Part shown: piece after piece, positions 54,274 to 62,940 of the stretch
Numbering within the stretch: position 1 is the first letter of the stretch
Layout of the letters: every line of letters starts with the position of its first letter
From: Tumidithrix helvetica
GTDB lineage: Bacteria > Cyanobacteriota > Cyanobacteriia > Pseudanabaenales > Pseudanabaenaceae
Assembly (NCBI RefSeq): GCF_965232925.1
Contig: NZ_CBDDRA010000009.1
Location: 62,001 to 126,000, forward strand
Length of the DNA: 64,000 nucleotides
Direction: 5' to 3'
Made by a program: the position numbers and the translations under genes
The notes under the pieces: generated by a model
Told to the model about the DNA's origin: nothing
What the model saw: the letters and a program-made list of their open reading frames with translations, nothing else
The model's database searches: none

Positions 54274-54510
54274 ATAACGTCAGTTCGGGTTAGAAATTTA
54301 CCTCTCCCTCCCAACCTCCCTCGCCTTTTAGGAGAGGGAGGAGCAAGATATTTTTCTTTTTCTTAGCCCCTCTCCTCGCAGGCTATGGTGTACACACAAG
54401 TCGTCAAACCTAATTAAATCAAAAGTATATTGCCCCCTAGCCCCCAATTCTGGGGGGACAAGAACTCTTAAAGTCCCCCAGAATTGGGGGATTTAGGGGG
54501 CTAGATCGAT
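54274..54510. repeat. Palindromic dispersed repeat, copy B
   Basis: This region aligns, inverted, with 9181-9414 over about 235 bases, including the ATAACGT end, the GGGAGG box, the GTCGTCAAAC block and the hairpin at 54432-54501 (arms of about 28 bases starting GCCCCCTA). It fills the gap between the convergent ends of hppD and the LuxR-type regulator. An extra inverted pair (54365-54401 with 54529-54565) overlaps its right half. No open frame of note. Confidence 0.8.
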
Positions 54511-54612
54511 TGAGACGAAGACAGATTTACTTGTGTGTACACGGCAGCCTCACAGGAGAGGGGTTGGGGAGAGGTCATGGAGTAATTTCGATTCCCCGAT
54601 CCCCAACTCAGG

Positions 54613-55278
54613 TTAGGAATAGGTTCCGTTCGCGTGCTCAAGGTAATAGATCGCGGCTTGGGTGCGACTCTGCAGATTGAGGCGATTGAGAATGCTGGTG
54701 ATGTGATTTTTTACGGTCTTTTCAGTAATAAACAGTAACTCCGCGATCGCGCGGTTACTCGACCCTTGGGCAATCAGCTTGAGAATTTCATGCTCTCTGG
54801 GGGTAAGTTCGCTCCAGTCGAGTTCGGGTTTTGCGGCTGGCATGATGATTTTGGCGATCACTTTTTGACCTAGCCCAGGGCCTAAATGCATATATCCCTT
54901 ACGCACTGCTTGAATCGCGATCGCCAGTTCGTCTGGGGGCGTATTTTTGAGCAAATACCCTGCTGCTCCCGCTTTGAGTGCCTTTGCCAAGTCGCGATCG
55001 TCGTCATCAACGGTCAGTACCAGCACTTTGGCATCGGGAACGCGATCGCAGATGGCGCGAGTAGCCTCAATCCCATCCATGATCGGCATGTGGATGTCCA
55101 TCAATACAACATCGGGTTGCATCGCTTCCGCTTGGCGGACGGCATCTTCACCATTTTCTGCCTCACCCACCACATGGAAACTGCTGTCCACATCGAGAAG
55201 CATCGTCAGGGCACAACGGATCAGGCGTTGGTCGTCTACCAGTAAAATCCGAATCATAGCTGCGTCCATCTCCAGCAA
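54613..55278 (-). CDS. NarL/FixJ-type response regulator
   Basis: A 221-residue transcription factor: receiver (about 8-130, phospho-acceptor D61 in LMDIHMPIMDG, acidic pocket D15/D16) and a C-terminal LuxR-type helix-turn-helix (about 150-215; LTPREHEILKLIAQG, TVKNHITSIL). M8 (MIRILLVDD) is an alternative start. It has no adjacent kinase gene; its donor could be any kinase in the cell. Confidence 0.95.
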   Translation of the reverse strand: MLEMDAAMIRILLVDDQRLIRCALTMLLDVDSSFHVVGEAENGEDAVRQAEAMQPDVVLMDIHMPIMDGIEATRAICDRVPDAKVLVLTVDDDDRDLAKALKAGAAGYLLKNTPPDELAIAIQAVRKGYMHLGPGLGQKVIAKIIMPAAKPELDWSELTPREHEILKLIAQGSSNRAIAELLFITEKTVKNHITSILNRLNLQSRTQAAIYYLEHANGTYS

Positions 55279-55488
55279 ATGCTCATAAGCTTAGCACCAT
55301 AGGCTTTTTGCTCGTAGTGCATCCTTTCAGAATAGAGCAGCCTCGATGCGATCGCAAGAACGATTAGTCCTGACTTAGATCGGGACAAAAGTCCCAGACA
55401 GAATTGAGACGATAACCTCATGCGCTCCTTCGTTTCGCCCCCTAAGATTGGGCAATCGCCTTAAAGAAAGCATAGGAGGAAACCCAAG

Positions 55489-55902
55489 ATGGATGTTAAA
55501 AAACTTGTTCTCGTTGTCGAAGATAGCCCTACCCAACGGGAAGCGATCGCTTCATTGCTGCGATCGCATGGCTTTGAGGTAATTTCAACCAGCAGTGGTG
55601 GTGAGGCATTGCAGTACCTGCATGAATTCTATTTTACCCCCGATCTGATCGTACTGGATGCGATCATGCCCTACCCCAATGGCTACGAGGTCTGTCGTCG
55701 GGTACGGCAGCACAAGCGTACCCAAGCGATTCCCATCCTTCTTTGCTCTTCGCAAAGTAGTGAGTCTAGTCGCTATTGGGGGCTAAAGAATGGAGCCGAT
55801 GCCTATTTGGGCAAACCCTTCTACCCAGAAGAGTTTTTGACGACAGCGATCGATCTGCTATCCAAGGATGGGGCAACAAGCTACACCGAGAAATCCTCAT
55901 AG
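55489..55902 (+). CDS. PilH/CheY-type response regulator
   Basis: A 137-residue receiver with D57 (VLDAIMPYPNGYEVCRR), acidic pocket E11/D12 and KPF. The sequence is of the PilH/PixH class that tunes type IV pilus motility, but no pil or pix genes are next to it. A strong ribosome site (AGGAGG) lies 10 bases before the ATG. Confidence 0.9.
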   Translation: MDVKKLVLVVEDSPTQREAIASLLRSHGFEVISTSSGGEALQYLHEFYFTPDLIVLDAIMPYPNGYEVCRRVRQHKRTQAIPILLCSSQSSESSRYWGLKNGADAYLGKPFYPEEFLTTAIDLLSKDGATSYTEKSS

Positions 55903-56058
55903 GTCGAGCAAGGTAGCTTTGTCTGCTGCATCAGCGCGATCGCAACTAGGGATTAGCGCTCATTATGCAAATTTAAAGGTTTCTATGCTATAAATTGTCA
56001 GAAAAAACTGGGAATAATCAAGTAAAATACGCCCACTCAACGCACTGGCAATACCAAT

Positions 56059-56901
56059 ATGGTTAGACACAGGATCGCACCCCCAACGGAGATTGTCATT
56101 GAGGCAGGTCGAACTGAAAAACAATACTGGCAAGATCTATGGAATTATCGAGAACTATTTTACTTTCTGGCATGGCGTGACATTCTCGTACGTTACAAGC
56201 AAACAGCGATCGGCATTGCTTGGGCATTGATTCGTCCATTCCTGACGATGGTTGTGTTTTCGGTTGTATTTGGACAACTCGCAAAGCTCCCTTCCGAAGG
56301 TGCACCCTATCCCATTTTGGTGTTTGCCGCCCTATTGCCTTGGCAGTTTTTTGCCAATGCCCTGTCGGAAAGTAGTAACAGTTTAATCAGTAACGCCAAT
56401 TTAATCTCTAAGGTTTACTTTCCTCGGCTCATCGTTCCTACGAGTACTGTGATTGTTAGCTTTGTTGATTTTCTGATTTCAGGCATGATTTTGCTAGCGC
56501 TGATGATTTGGTACAGTTTTATCCCCAGTTGGCGCATTTTCACACTGCCGCTGTTTGTGGCGATCGCCTTGGCAGCTTCTATGGGTGCAGGTTTATGGTT
56601 AGCAGCCCTAAATGTCAAATATCGAGACTTTCGCTATATCGTGCCGTTTATCGTGCAATTTGGTCTATATATTTCTCCTGTGGGTTTTAGTAGCAACATT
56701 GTGTCAGAGCAATGGCGATGGCTTTACTCGCTCAACCCGATGGTGGGTGTAATTGATGGCTTCCGCTGGGCAATTTTGGGCGGTGAAACGAAACTTCATC
56801 TCATGGGCTTTAGTCTGTCCTGTGGGTTTGTTTTCGTACTACTGATAACAGGCATCTGGTACTTCCGTAAAACCGAACGCACCTTTGCAGATGTGATTTA
56901 A
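56059..56901 (+). CDS. wzm: ABC-2 polysaccharide export permease (Wzm-like)
   Basis: A 280-residue membrane protein with about six helices and an amphipathic N-terminus, typical of Wzm/KpsM/TagG permeases that flip a completed, lipid-linked polysaccharide across the inner membrane. The conserved IxVRYKQTxIGxxWALIRP segment at about 45-70 is present. It is followed after 22 bp by its ATPase, and the genes after it build or modify the glycan. Confidence 0.94.
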   Translation: MVRHRIAPPTEIVIEAGRTEKQYWQDLWNYRELFYFLAWRDILVRYKQTAIGIAWALIRPFLTMVVFSVVFGQLAKLPSEGAPYPILVFAALLPWQFFANALSESSNSLISNANLISKVYFPRLIVPTSTVIVSFVDFLISGMILLALMIWYSFIPSWRIFTLPLFVAIALAASMGAGLWLAALNVKYRDFRYIVPFIVQFGLYISPVGFSSNIVSEQWRWLYSLNPMVGVIDGFRWAILGGETKLHLMGFSLSCGFVFVLLITGIWYFRKTERTFADVI

Positions 56902-56923
56902 CAGAAAAATTCCAGAGGAAAAG

Positions 56924-58195
56924 ATGTCTGACACGATTATTCAAGTCGAGAATCTTAGTAAGAAATACATCATTGGACATCAGCATCAAAAGCGTTATGT
57001 GGCTTTGCGGGATGTTTTGGCGGATGGCGCGAAGTCTCTCATGCAGAAACTGAGATATCCGAGTAAGCCACAACTCGATCCCGATCGCGAAGAATTTTGG
57101 GCATTAAAAGATGTTTCCTTTGAGGTAAAACGGGGCGATCGCGTCGGTATTATTGGTCGAAACGGCGCAGGCAAATCCACTCTACTAAAAATCCTCAGTC
57201 GGATTACAGAGCCTACAGGAGGACGAATTGCAATTAAAGGTAGGGTTGCTAGTTTATTAGAAGTAGGAACTGGGTTTCATCCCGAATTAACGGGGAGAGA
57301 GAATATCTTTCTCAATGGGGCAATCTTAGGCATGACAAGGGTTGAGATCTATCGAAAGTTTGATGAGATCGTGCAATTTGCAGAGATTGAGAAATTCCTA
57401 GATACCCCTGTAAAACATTATTCTTCTGGGATGTATATCAGACTGGCGTTTGCAGTTGCCGCCCATTTGGAACCAGAGCTTCTAATCGTGGATGAAGTCC
57501 TCGCCGTCGGTGACGCGGCTTTCCAGAAAAAATGTATGGGTAAAATGGAAGAGGTGAGCACGCAAGGACGCACAATTCTATTTGTCAGCCATAATAGCAG
57601 CGCGATCGCCAATCTATGTGACAAAGGACTGGTACTAGAACATGGACGTGCGATCGCCTACACGAGCAGCCTTAAAGCTTTGAACATTTATGCGAATGCA
57701 CTCAATCAAAATTTCTATGTCGGCGAGCGGAAACGAGATAAACCTTCGATTCTCAAGGTGGAAGTAGAACAGTCAGCCCTTGAGCAAGGCGATCTGAAGA
57801 TCGTGGTGCGCTTCACATCGCCTTGGGTGTTAGATCCGCCGCTACTTGGAGTTGTCGTCTATACGTTGTACGGGATGCCTTTGTTTGGAATTAATACATG
57901 GCAGTCGGTTGATGCTCTTTATCCCATGAGTTCTGGCATTGCCACATTGACCGTAAAGAATTTGCCCCTGCATTCTGGCACATACAAAATTTCTGTCTGG
58001 CTGGGTGAAAAGAAACAAAGCTACGATGTTAAAACCGATATTCTCACCTTTGACTTTATTTCACCCGATGTTTTACCTGGCGATTTATCTGCGGATGTAA
58101 TTGGGACTGTCAACGTCAAAGGGAGCTGGAGCCTGAAAGAGGACATTTTGGCTTCAGGCACTGAGATCTATGAAACCCAGGGGAGTAAGGCATGA
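56924..58195 (+). CDS. wzt: Polysaccharide export ABC ATPase with Wzt-type C-terminal domain
   Basis: A 423-residue ATPase partner of the permease at 56059. Walker A (GRNGAGKSTLLK), signature (YSSGMYIRLAFA), Walker B (LLIVDEVLAVGD) and the switch His (VSHN) are intact in residues about 1-250. The C-terminal 150 residues form the beta-sandwich that in Escherichia coli Wzt binds the methyl- or phosphate-capped end of the O-antigen. This suggests that the exported chain carries a terminal modification, perhaps added by the methyltransferase encoded next, whose start overlaps this stop (ATGA). Confidence 0.95.
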   Translation: MSDTIIQVENLSKKYIIGHQHQKRYVALRDVLADGAKSLMQKLRYPSKPQLDPDREEFWALKDVSFEVKRGDRVGIIGRNGAGKSTLLKILSRITEPTGGRIAIKGRVASLLEVGTGFHPELTGRENIFLNGAILGMTRVEIYRKFDEIVQFAEIEKFLDTPVKHYSSGMYIRLAFAVAAHLEPELLIVDEVLAVGDAAFQKKCMGKMEEVSTQGRTILFVSHNSSAIANLCDKGLVLEHGRAIAYTSSLKALNIYANALNQNFYVGERKRDKPSILKVEVEQSALEQGDLKIVVRFTSPWVLDPPLLGVVVYTLYGMPLFGINTWQSVDALYPMSSGIATLTVKNLPLHSGTYKISVWLGEKKQSYDVKTDILTFDFISPDVLPGDLSADVIGTVNVKGSWSLKEDILASGTEIYETQGSKA

Positions 58196-58938
58196 AAGAG
58201 ATTCCAGTAAAGTTATTTAGGAGATATAAGCTGTTCGTAAATCGCTTAAAATACACCAGAATTTTCTGGAAGTTTCAGCCGTTTACGATGCTCTCTCCTC
58301 ATTCCTATATCCGCAATTTGTGTCTTGTCGAGCGCTTTCGGCATATAGATGGCATTGTGGTCGAGTGTGGGGTTTGGAAAGGCGGAACGATCGCGGGTAT
58401 TGCGGAGCTTTTAGGGGCTGAGCGAGAGTATTATCTATTTGATAGTTTTGCTGGAATTCCTGCGCCTCAAGAGATTGATGGGCAAGCAGCCTTACAATGG
58501 CAACAAGACAAAGACTCGCCCCACTATCATGATAACTGTAGGGTGTCAGAGGATGTTGCCTGCGAAGCAATGGCCCGCGCTGGGGCAAAACATTTCCATA
58601 CCATGAAAGGATTTTTCGAGGAAACACTTCCTCAATTTTGCCCCCAAAAGCCAATCGCCATCTTAAGGTTAGATGCGGACTGGTACGACTCCACCATGCT
58701 CTGCTTGCAATATTTATATCCCTACATTGCAGAAGGAGGTGTGATTATTTTGGATGACTATTACACGTTTGATGGCTGTGCTAGGGCTGTGCATGATTTT
58801 CTTTCGGCACGATCGCTGACCGAGCGCGTTCATCAGTTTGAGCATGATGTTTGTTTTTTGGTAAAGCGTTCCCCTGTTGAGCCCGTAGAACCGCTCAATT
58901 CCATTCCAGGGACATTTAAAAAATTGGAGCGATCGTGA
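58192..58938 (+). CDS. TylF/MycF-like O-methyltransferase
   Basis: A 248-residue SAM-dependent enzyme with VVECGVWKGGT for the cofactor, LFDSFAGIP, RLDADWYDST and ILDDYYTFDGCARAVHDF, as in macrocin-type sugar O-methyltransferases, which need Mg. In this operon it probably methylates a sugar of the exported glycan, possibly its terminal residue. Its first codons overlap the Wzt stop by 4 bp and its last overlap the acyltransferase start by 4 bp. Confidence 0.9.
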   Translation: MKEIPVKLFRRYKLFVNRLKYTRIFWKFQPFTMLSPHSYIRNLCLVERFRHIDGIVVECGVWKGGTIAGIAELLGAEREYYLFDSFAGIPAPQEIDGQAALQWQQDKDSPHYHDNCRVSEDVACEAMARAGAKHFHTMKGFFEETLPQFCPQKPIAILRLDADWYDSTMLCLQYLYPYIAEGGVIILDDYYTFDGCARAVHDFLSARSLTERVHQFEHDVCFLVKRSPVEPVEPLNSIPGTFKKLERS

Positions 58939-59489
58939 GTAAACTTTGCTATCGATGGCATAAACTACAGAGCAAATGGCGAACTTTTTGCCTTAGAAGT
59001 GCGGGCGTAGAAATTGGAGCTGCCTGTGCGATCGCAGAAGGAGTCACGGTGCGTCGTGATAGTTTACCCTACAAACTCGGACAAGTTCGGATTGGTGCTG
59101 GCGTGGAATTAAGTCGAGGTGTAATTTTGGACTGCTGGGGTGGAAATATTACGCTAGACGATCGCGTCTTTTTGGGACCCTACGCGATCGTCTACGGACA
59201 TGGAGATGTCTCTATTGGTAAAAATAGCCTGATCGCGATGCACTGTCGCATTCTTTCATCAAATCATACGATTCCCGAACGTCATGTGGGAATTAGATCG
59301 CAGCCCGACATCTTACTACCTGTGACGATTGGTGAAGATGTCTGGTTGGGAGCAGGCGTAACCATTTTAGGCGGAATTACCGTTGCAGATGGTTGTGTTG
59401 TGGGAGCTGGTGCAGTCGTGACAAAAAATTTGCCACCTTATTCAGTTGCTGTTGGTGTACCTGCTCAAGTCGTGAGAGAGCGTCCATGA
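58935..59489 (+). CDS. Hexapeptide-repeat acyltransferase (WcaF/LbH family)
   Basis: A 184-residue left-handed beta-helix protein of the acetyltransferase family, with hexapeptide turns (IGAGVEL, ITLDDRVFLGP, IGEDVWLGAGVTIL) and a C-terminal VVTKNLPPYSVAVGVPAQVV. The likely catalytic His lies in SSNHTIPERHVG. The start is GTG at 58935, overlapping the methyltransferase stop (GTGA). Probably O-acetylates the same polysaccharide. Confidence 0.9.
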   Translation: MSKLCYRWHKLQSKWRTFCLRSAGVEIGAACAIAEGVTVRRDSLPYKLGQVRIGAGVELSRGVILDCWGGNITLDDRVFLGPYAIVYGHGDVSIGKNSLIAMHCRILSSNHTIPERHVGIRSQPDILLPVTIGEDVWLGAGVTILGGITVADGCVVGAGAVVTKNLPPYSVAVGVPAQVVRERP

Positions 59490-60466
59490 AACCCCTGCTA
59501 TCTGTTATTATTCCTACCCATAATCCCCATCGAGATCGGCTAGAGAGAAGCTTGAAAGGGCTACAACGACAAACTTTAGAATCTGAGAACTGGGAATTAA
59601 TTCTGGTGGATAATGCCACTCGCGATCTCGACTATCTCTCTCGTTTCGATCTGAGATGGCATCCCAACGCGAGGGTGATTCGTGAAGATCGGCTAGGCTT
59701 AACTTGGGCGAGAATTGCAGGAATTCAAGCCAGTCAGGGTGACTACCTTGTGTTTGTTGACGATGATAATGTCTTACATCCCAACTATTTGAGGTATGCG
59801 ATCGCCATCTTTGGGGTAAATCAGCAGTTAGGCGCGATCGCGGGCAAAATCTTGCCAGAATTTGCAGTCGAGCCTCCAGACTGGATCGGGGATTCTTTTC
59901 GTCGTTGTCTGGCGTTAAGGGATCTAGGCGATCGGGAATTGGTTTACCCTTCCGCACAAGAGCCTCTCGAGCCTTTACGGCATCCAGATTTCTTACCTGT
60001 GGGCGCGGGTATGGCGTTGAGGCGATCGGCGGTAAATACCTACGTCGAGCGATTCACCACAGGCACTTTAGACTTGCAAAAGTTCCCTTTAGATCGCACG
60101 GGTCGTAGCTTAAGCTCTGGAGGTGATTGCGATCTTAATTTGACTGTAATTACATCGGGCTGGCAAGCAGGGTACTTCCCACAATTGCAGCTAACTCATC
60201 TTATTCCCTCTGAGCGTTTGACCAAAGATTATTTAGCAAAACTGAACTATGGAAGTTCTCGCTCTTGGGTTCAAGTATTAGCCATTCATGGCATTTGTCC
60301 TTGGCAACCCATTCCCTTATGGAGTGTTATCCCTCGCCAGATCAAAGCGTTTTTTAGCGGTCAAGCTTGGCGAGATCCTACTGCTTATATAAGATGGCGT
60401 GGAGCCTGCGGTATTTTTGTTGGATTGAGCGAGTTGGATGAATTAGAGCAAACACAAAAAAACTAA
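59486..60466 (+). CDS. Glycosyltransferase family 2
   Basis: A 326-residue GT-A enzyme. I place the start at ATG 59486 (MKPLLSVIIPTHN), not at the upstream ATG at 59393. The first 31 codons of the longer frame run inside the acyltransferase gene and are Cys-rich nonsense, and the chosen ATG overlaps that gene's stop (ATGA) as at the other junctions. Motifs: VDNAT, EDRLGLTWARIAGI and DDDN for nucleotide-sugar/metal binding. The sugar donor is unknown. Confidence 0.9.
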   Translation: MKPLLSVIIPTHNPHRDRLERSLKGLQRQTLESENWELILVDNATRDLDYLSRFDLRWHPNARVIREDRLGLTWARIAGIQASQGDYLVFVDDDNVLHPNYLRYAIAIFGVNQQLGAIAGKILPEFAVEPPDWIGDSFRRCLALRDLGDRELVYPSAQEPLEPLRHPDFLPVGAGMALRRSAVNTYVERFTTGTLDLQKFPLDRTGRSLSSGGDCDLNLTVITSGWQAGYFPQLQLTHLIPSERLTKDYLAKLNYGSSRSWVQVLAIHGICPWQPIPLWSVIPRQIKAFFSGQAWRDPTAYIRWRGACGIFVGLSELDELEQTQKN

Positions 60467-60572
60467 ACAGCATTAATTTATGGCTCCTCTTTTAGTTGAA
60501 ACTTTTGTCCCATCAGCTTTTTAAAAATAATGACATAGAAATACACTTCATCAATTTCCATCAAGAGAAATC

Positions 60573-61574
60573 ATGTACGAACTGGGAAAAAAATTAAAAC
60601 TTGGAAAAATAGCCTATCGTCTCTACTATGCGCCTAAAGGCTTCATTCAAAGAGGCTTAGCAAGGGGAATGATTAACTCAATTCTAGATTATCAAGCTCA
60701 GAAAGCTATGGAGCGTTCTGCTTTTAAGCTACCTCCAGTTCCGATCGCTCGAGAAGCTCAAAATGGAGCGAAGCCATACTTAGATATTCATTTTTTGAGT
60801 GGCAAAAAATTTTGGTATCAAACTTGTTTTTGTGCCTATTCTTTGATTCAACATACAACCCCGAAAGAATCGGCAATCCTTCGTCCCATAATTTATGATG
60901 ACGGTTCCCTTGCTTCTAACTATGTGGCTGAAATTTATAGAATCTTTCCCCACGCACAAGTCATTTCTCTTGCAGAAATTGCAGCCAACCTCGATCGCGA
61001 TCTACCGATTGCTAAATTTCCGCATCTCAGATCTCTCCGCATCACCTATCCGCATCTTCGTAAAATCACGGATATTCATGCAGGTTCTACAGGCTGGAAA
61101 CTCGTGCTTGATTCTGATATGCTGTGCTTTCAATTTCCTACATTTTTAATTGATTGGCTGCGATCGCCACAGGTTCCCTGTCACATGGTGGATATTGAGA
61201 CCTCTTACGGATATTCTGAAGCCCTGATGACTGAGTTAGCGCAGGCTCCGATTTCACCGCGATTAAATGTGGGGATTTGTGGGCTGCAAAGCGAAGCGAT
61301 CGATTGGGAGAAGTTAGAGTTTTGGTGTAAGACAATGTTAGCAAGGGAGGGGAAGTCTTATTATCAAGAACAAGCCCTTGTAGCGATGTTAATGGCTGGT
61401 CAGGGCTGTGCGATCGCGCCTGCCCATGAGTATCTCGTCATGCCCGATCGGGCGGAAGCGATCGCACCGCAAGCAGTACTCCATCACTATGTCGCAAATT
61501 CCAAATGGTGGTATTTTCGCCATGGCTGGCAGCATATTGTTGAGCATCAATCTATTAAAGGAATAGTACCCTAA
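60573..61574 (+). CDS. Probable GT-A glycosyltransferase
   Basis: A 333-residue protein that lies between two family-2 glycosyltransferases. It has a DSDML motif (DxD-like) after an STGWKLVL strand and a later YYQEQALVAML. These are features of GT8-like and capsular glycosyltransferases, but the family is not certain. The N-terminal 60 residues are basic and partly hydrophobic and may attach to the membrane. The gap to the previous gene (106 bp) is the largest in the operon. Confidence 0.7.
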   Translation: MYELGKKLKLGKIAYRLYYAPKGFIQRGLARGMINSILDYQAQKAMERSAFKLPPVPIAREAQNGAKPYLDIHFLSGKKFWYQTCFCAYSLIQHTTPKESAILRPIIYDDGSLASNYVAEIYRIFPHAQVISLAEIAANLDRDLPIAKFPHLRSLRITYPHLRKITDIHAGSTGWKLVLDSDMLCFQFPTFLIDWLRSPQVPCHMVDIETSYGYSEALMTELAQAPISPRLNVGICGLQSEAIDWEKLEFWCKTMLAREGKSYYQEQALVAMLMAGQGCAIAPAHEYLVMPDRAEAIAPQAVLHHYVANSKWWYFRHGWQHIVEHQSIKGIVP

Positions 61575-61575
61575 A

Positions 61576-62640
61576 ATGCTGTCCCCCCTGAATCCCCAAC
61601 CTTTAGTATCTATTTTAATCCCATGCTACAACGCTGAACCTTGGTTGGCAGAAACGATTGCGTCGGCGATCGCGCAGACATGGCAAAACAAAGAAATTAT
61701 TGTTGTCGATGATGGCTCTACCGATGGCAGTCTGGCGATCGCCAAGGGATTTCAATCTGAAATCGTTAAGGTAATTAGCCAAGCAAATTGGGGTGCAAGT
61801 GCGGCAAGGAATTCGGCGTTTCAGGTATCGCGTGGAGCATTCATTCAATATTTAGATGCTGACGATCTGCTCGCTCCAGATAAGATCGAACGCCAAATTT
61901 CACGGTTCTCTCTAGATCTGCTCGATCCTTCTCAAGCACCTCCAGATTATGTCGTAACTTGCGAATGGGCGAGATTCTATCAAACTCCCGACGAAGCTCT
62001 ATTTATTCCTCAACCGCTATGGCAGGATCTATTGCCTGTGGACTGGCTAATCTGTGCGTGGCAGGGCAATTGGATGATGCATCCTGCGGCATGGTTAGTC
62101 CCCAGACATATTGCTAAATCTGCGGGTGATTGGAACGAGCAACTCTCACTAGATGATGATGGCGAATATTTCTCTCGCGTGGTTTTGGCAAGTCAGGCGA
62201 TCGCGTTTTGTCAGGGCGCGAAAACCTATTATCGCTCTGGGATGGCTGGTTCGTTAAGCAAAGCCAAATCCCCCACTGCGCTGAAATCGGCTTTTAGCAG
62301 TATCGAACTTCGCACTTCTTGTTTATTGGCAAAAGAAACTAGCGATCGCACGCGCCATGCCTGTGCGAGACTCTATCAATACTTTGTTGCGGGTGTTTAT
62401 CCTGAAGCCCTCGACTTGGTTGGGCAAGCAGAACAAAGGGTTAAACAACTCGGTGGCAGTCCGTGGCGACCGAAAGAAGGCTTGCTTTTTGAATTGTTTG
62501 CCTCTGCGATCGGATGGCGATCGGCAAGGTGGTTACGCCATTTTTTGCAGAAATATGGTTGGGGGAAGTTGCCGATGGGCTGGAAGTTCTATTTGTTTCT
62601 GCAACAATGGAACTATAAAAACAAAAATCTCACTAATTGA
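61576..62640 (+). CDS. Glycosyltransferase family 2
   Basis: A 354-residue GT-A enzyme with SILIPCYNAEPWL, VVDDGSTDGS, GASAARNSAF and the DxD-type YLDADD, and a later LSLDDDGEYFSRV for the catalytic base region. It starts one base after the previous stop and closes the polysaccharide operon. Its last 28 bp overlap the decayed TPR gene on the other strand. Confidence 0.92.
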   Translation: MLSPLNPQPLVSILIPCYNAEPWLAETIASAIAQTWQNKEIIVVDDGSTDGSLAIAKGFQSEIVKVISQANWGASAARNSAFQVSRGAFIQYLDADDLLAPDKIERQISRFSLDLLDPSQAPPDYVVTCEWARFYQTPDEALFIPQPLWQDLLPVDWLICAWQGNWMMHPAAWLVPRHIAKSAGDWNEQLSLDDDGEYFSRVVLASQAIAFCQGAKTYYRSGMAGSLSKAKSPTALKSAFSSIELRTSCLLAKETSDRTRHACARLYQYFVAGVYPEALDLVGQAEQRVKQLGGSPWRPKEGLLFELFASAIGWRSARWLRHFLQKYGWGKLPMGWKFYLFLQQWNYKNKNLTN

Positions 62641-62931
62641 GAAGGAATAGTTACTATTTTCCTCCTGTTGCTCTTAGGATAGCGCACGATCTCAGCATAT
62701 GGGACGTTTGAGGGCGTTGGTGTCGAGATAGATTTACTGACTTTTAGGCATGACTCGTAATTTTCTCTAACTTTGCGCGTGTTGGGATGATCTTGCCCTA
62801 GAGTTTGCATGAGCTTTTTTAAAGCTCGCAGAAAGAGCGGTTCGGCTTCGTTAACCTTCCCTTGCACTCTGTAAAATCCTGCGAGATTATTGAGGCTTTG
62901 AGCGGCATGGGGATAGAGATATCACTTAATG
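62613..62931 (-). pseudogene. Remnant TPR module
   Basis: A short frame that contains one and a half kinesin-light-chain-type repeats (AAQSLNNLAGFYRVQGKVNEAEP, then QDHPNTRKVRENYESCLK), preceded in frame by a TGA. It resembles the end of the TPR gene just upstream and is probably a second, broken 3' end left by recombination. The last 30 residues are probably read-through. Confidence 0.6.
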
Positions 62932-62940
62932 ACAATAATA

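Noticed and set aside
59393..59485. Upstream extension of the glycosyltransferase start
   Set aside because: The extra 31 codons overlap the acyltransferase gene and are Cys/Ser-rich; the ATG at 59486 overlaps the stop in the same way as neighbouring junctions and directly precedes the first GT-A strand.
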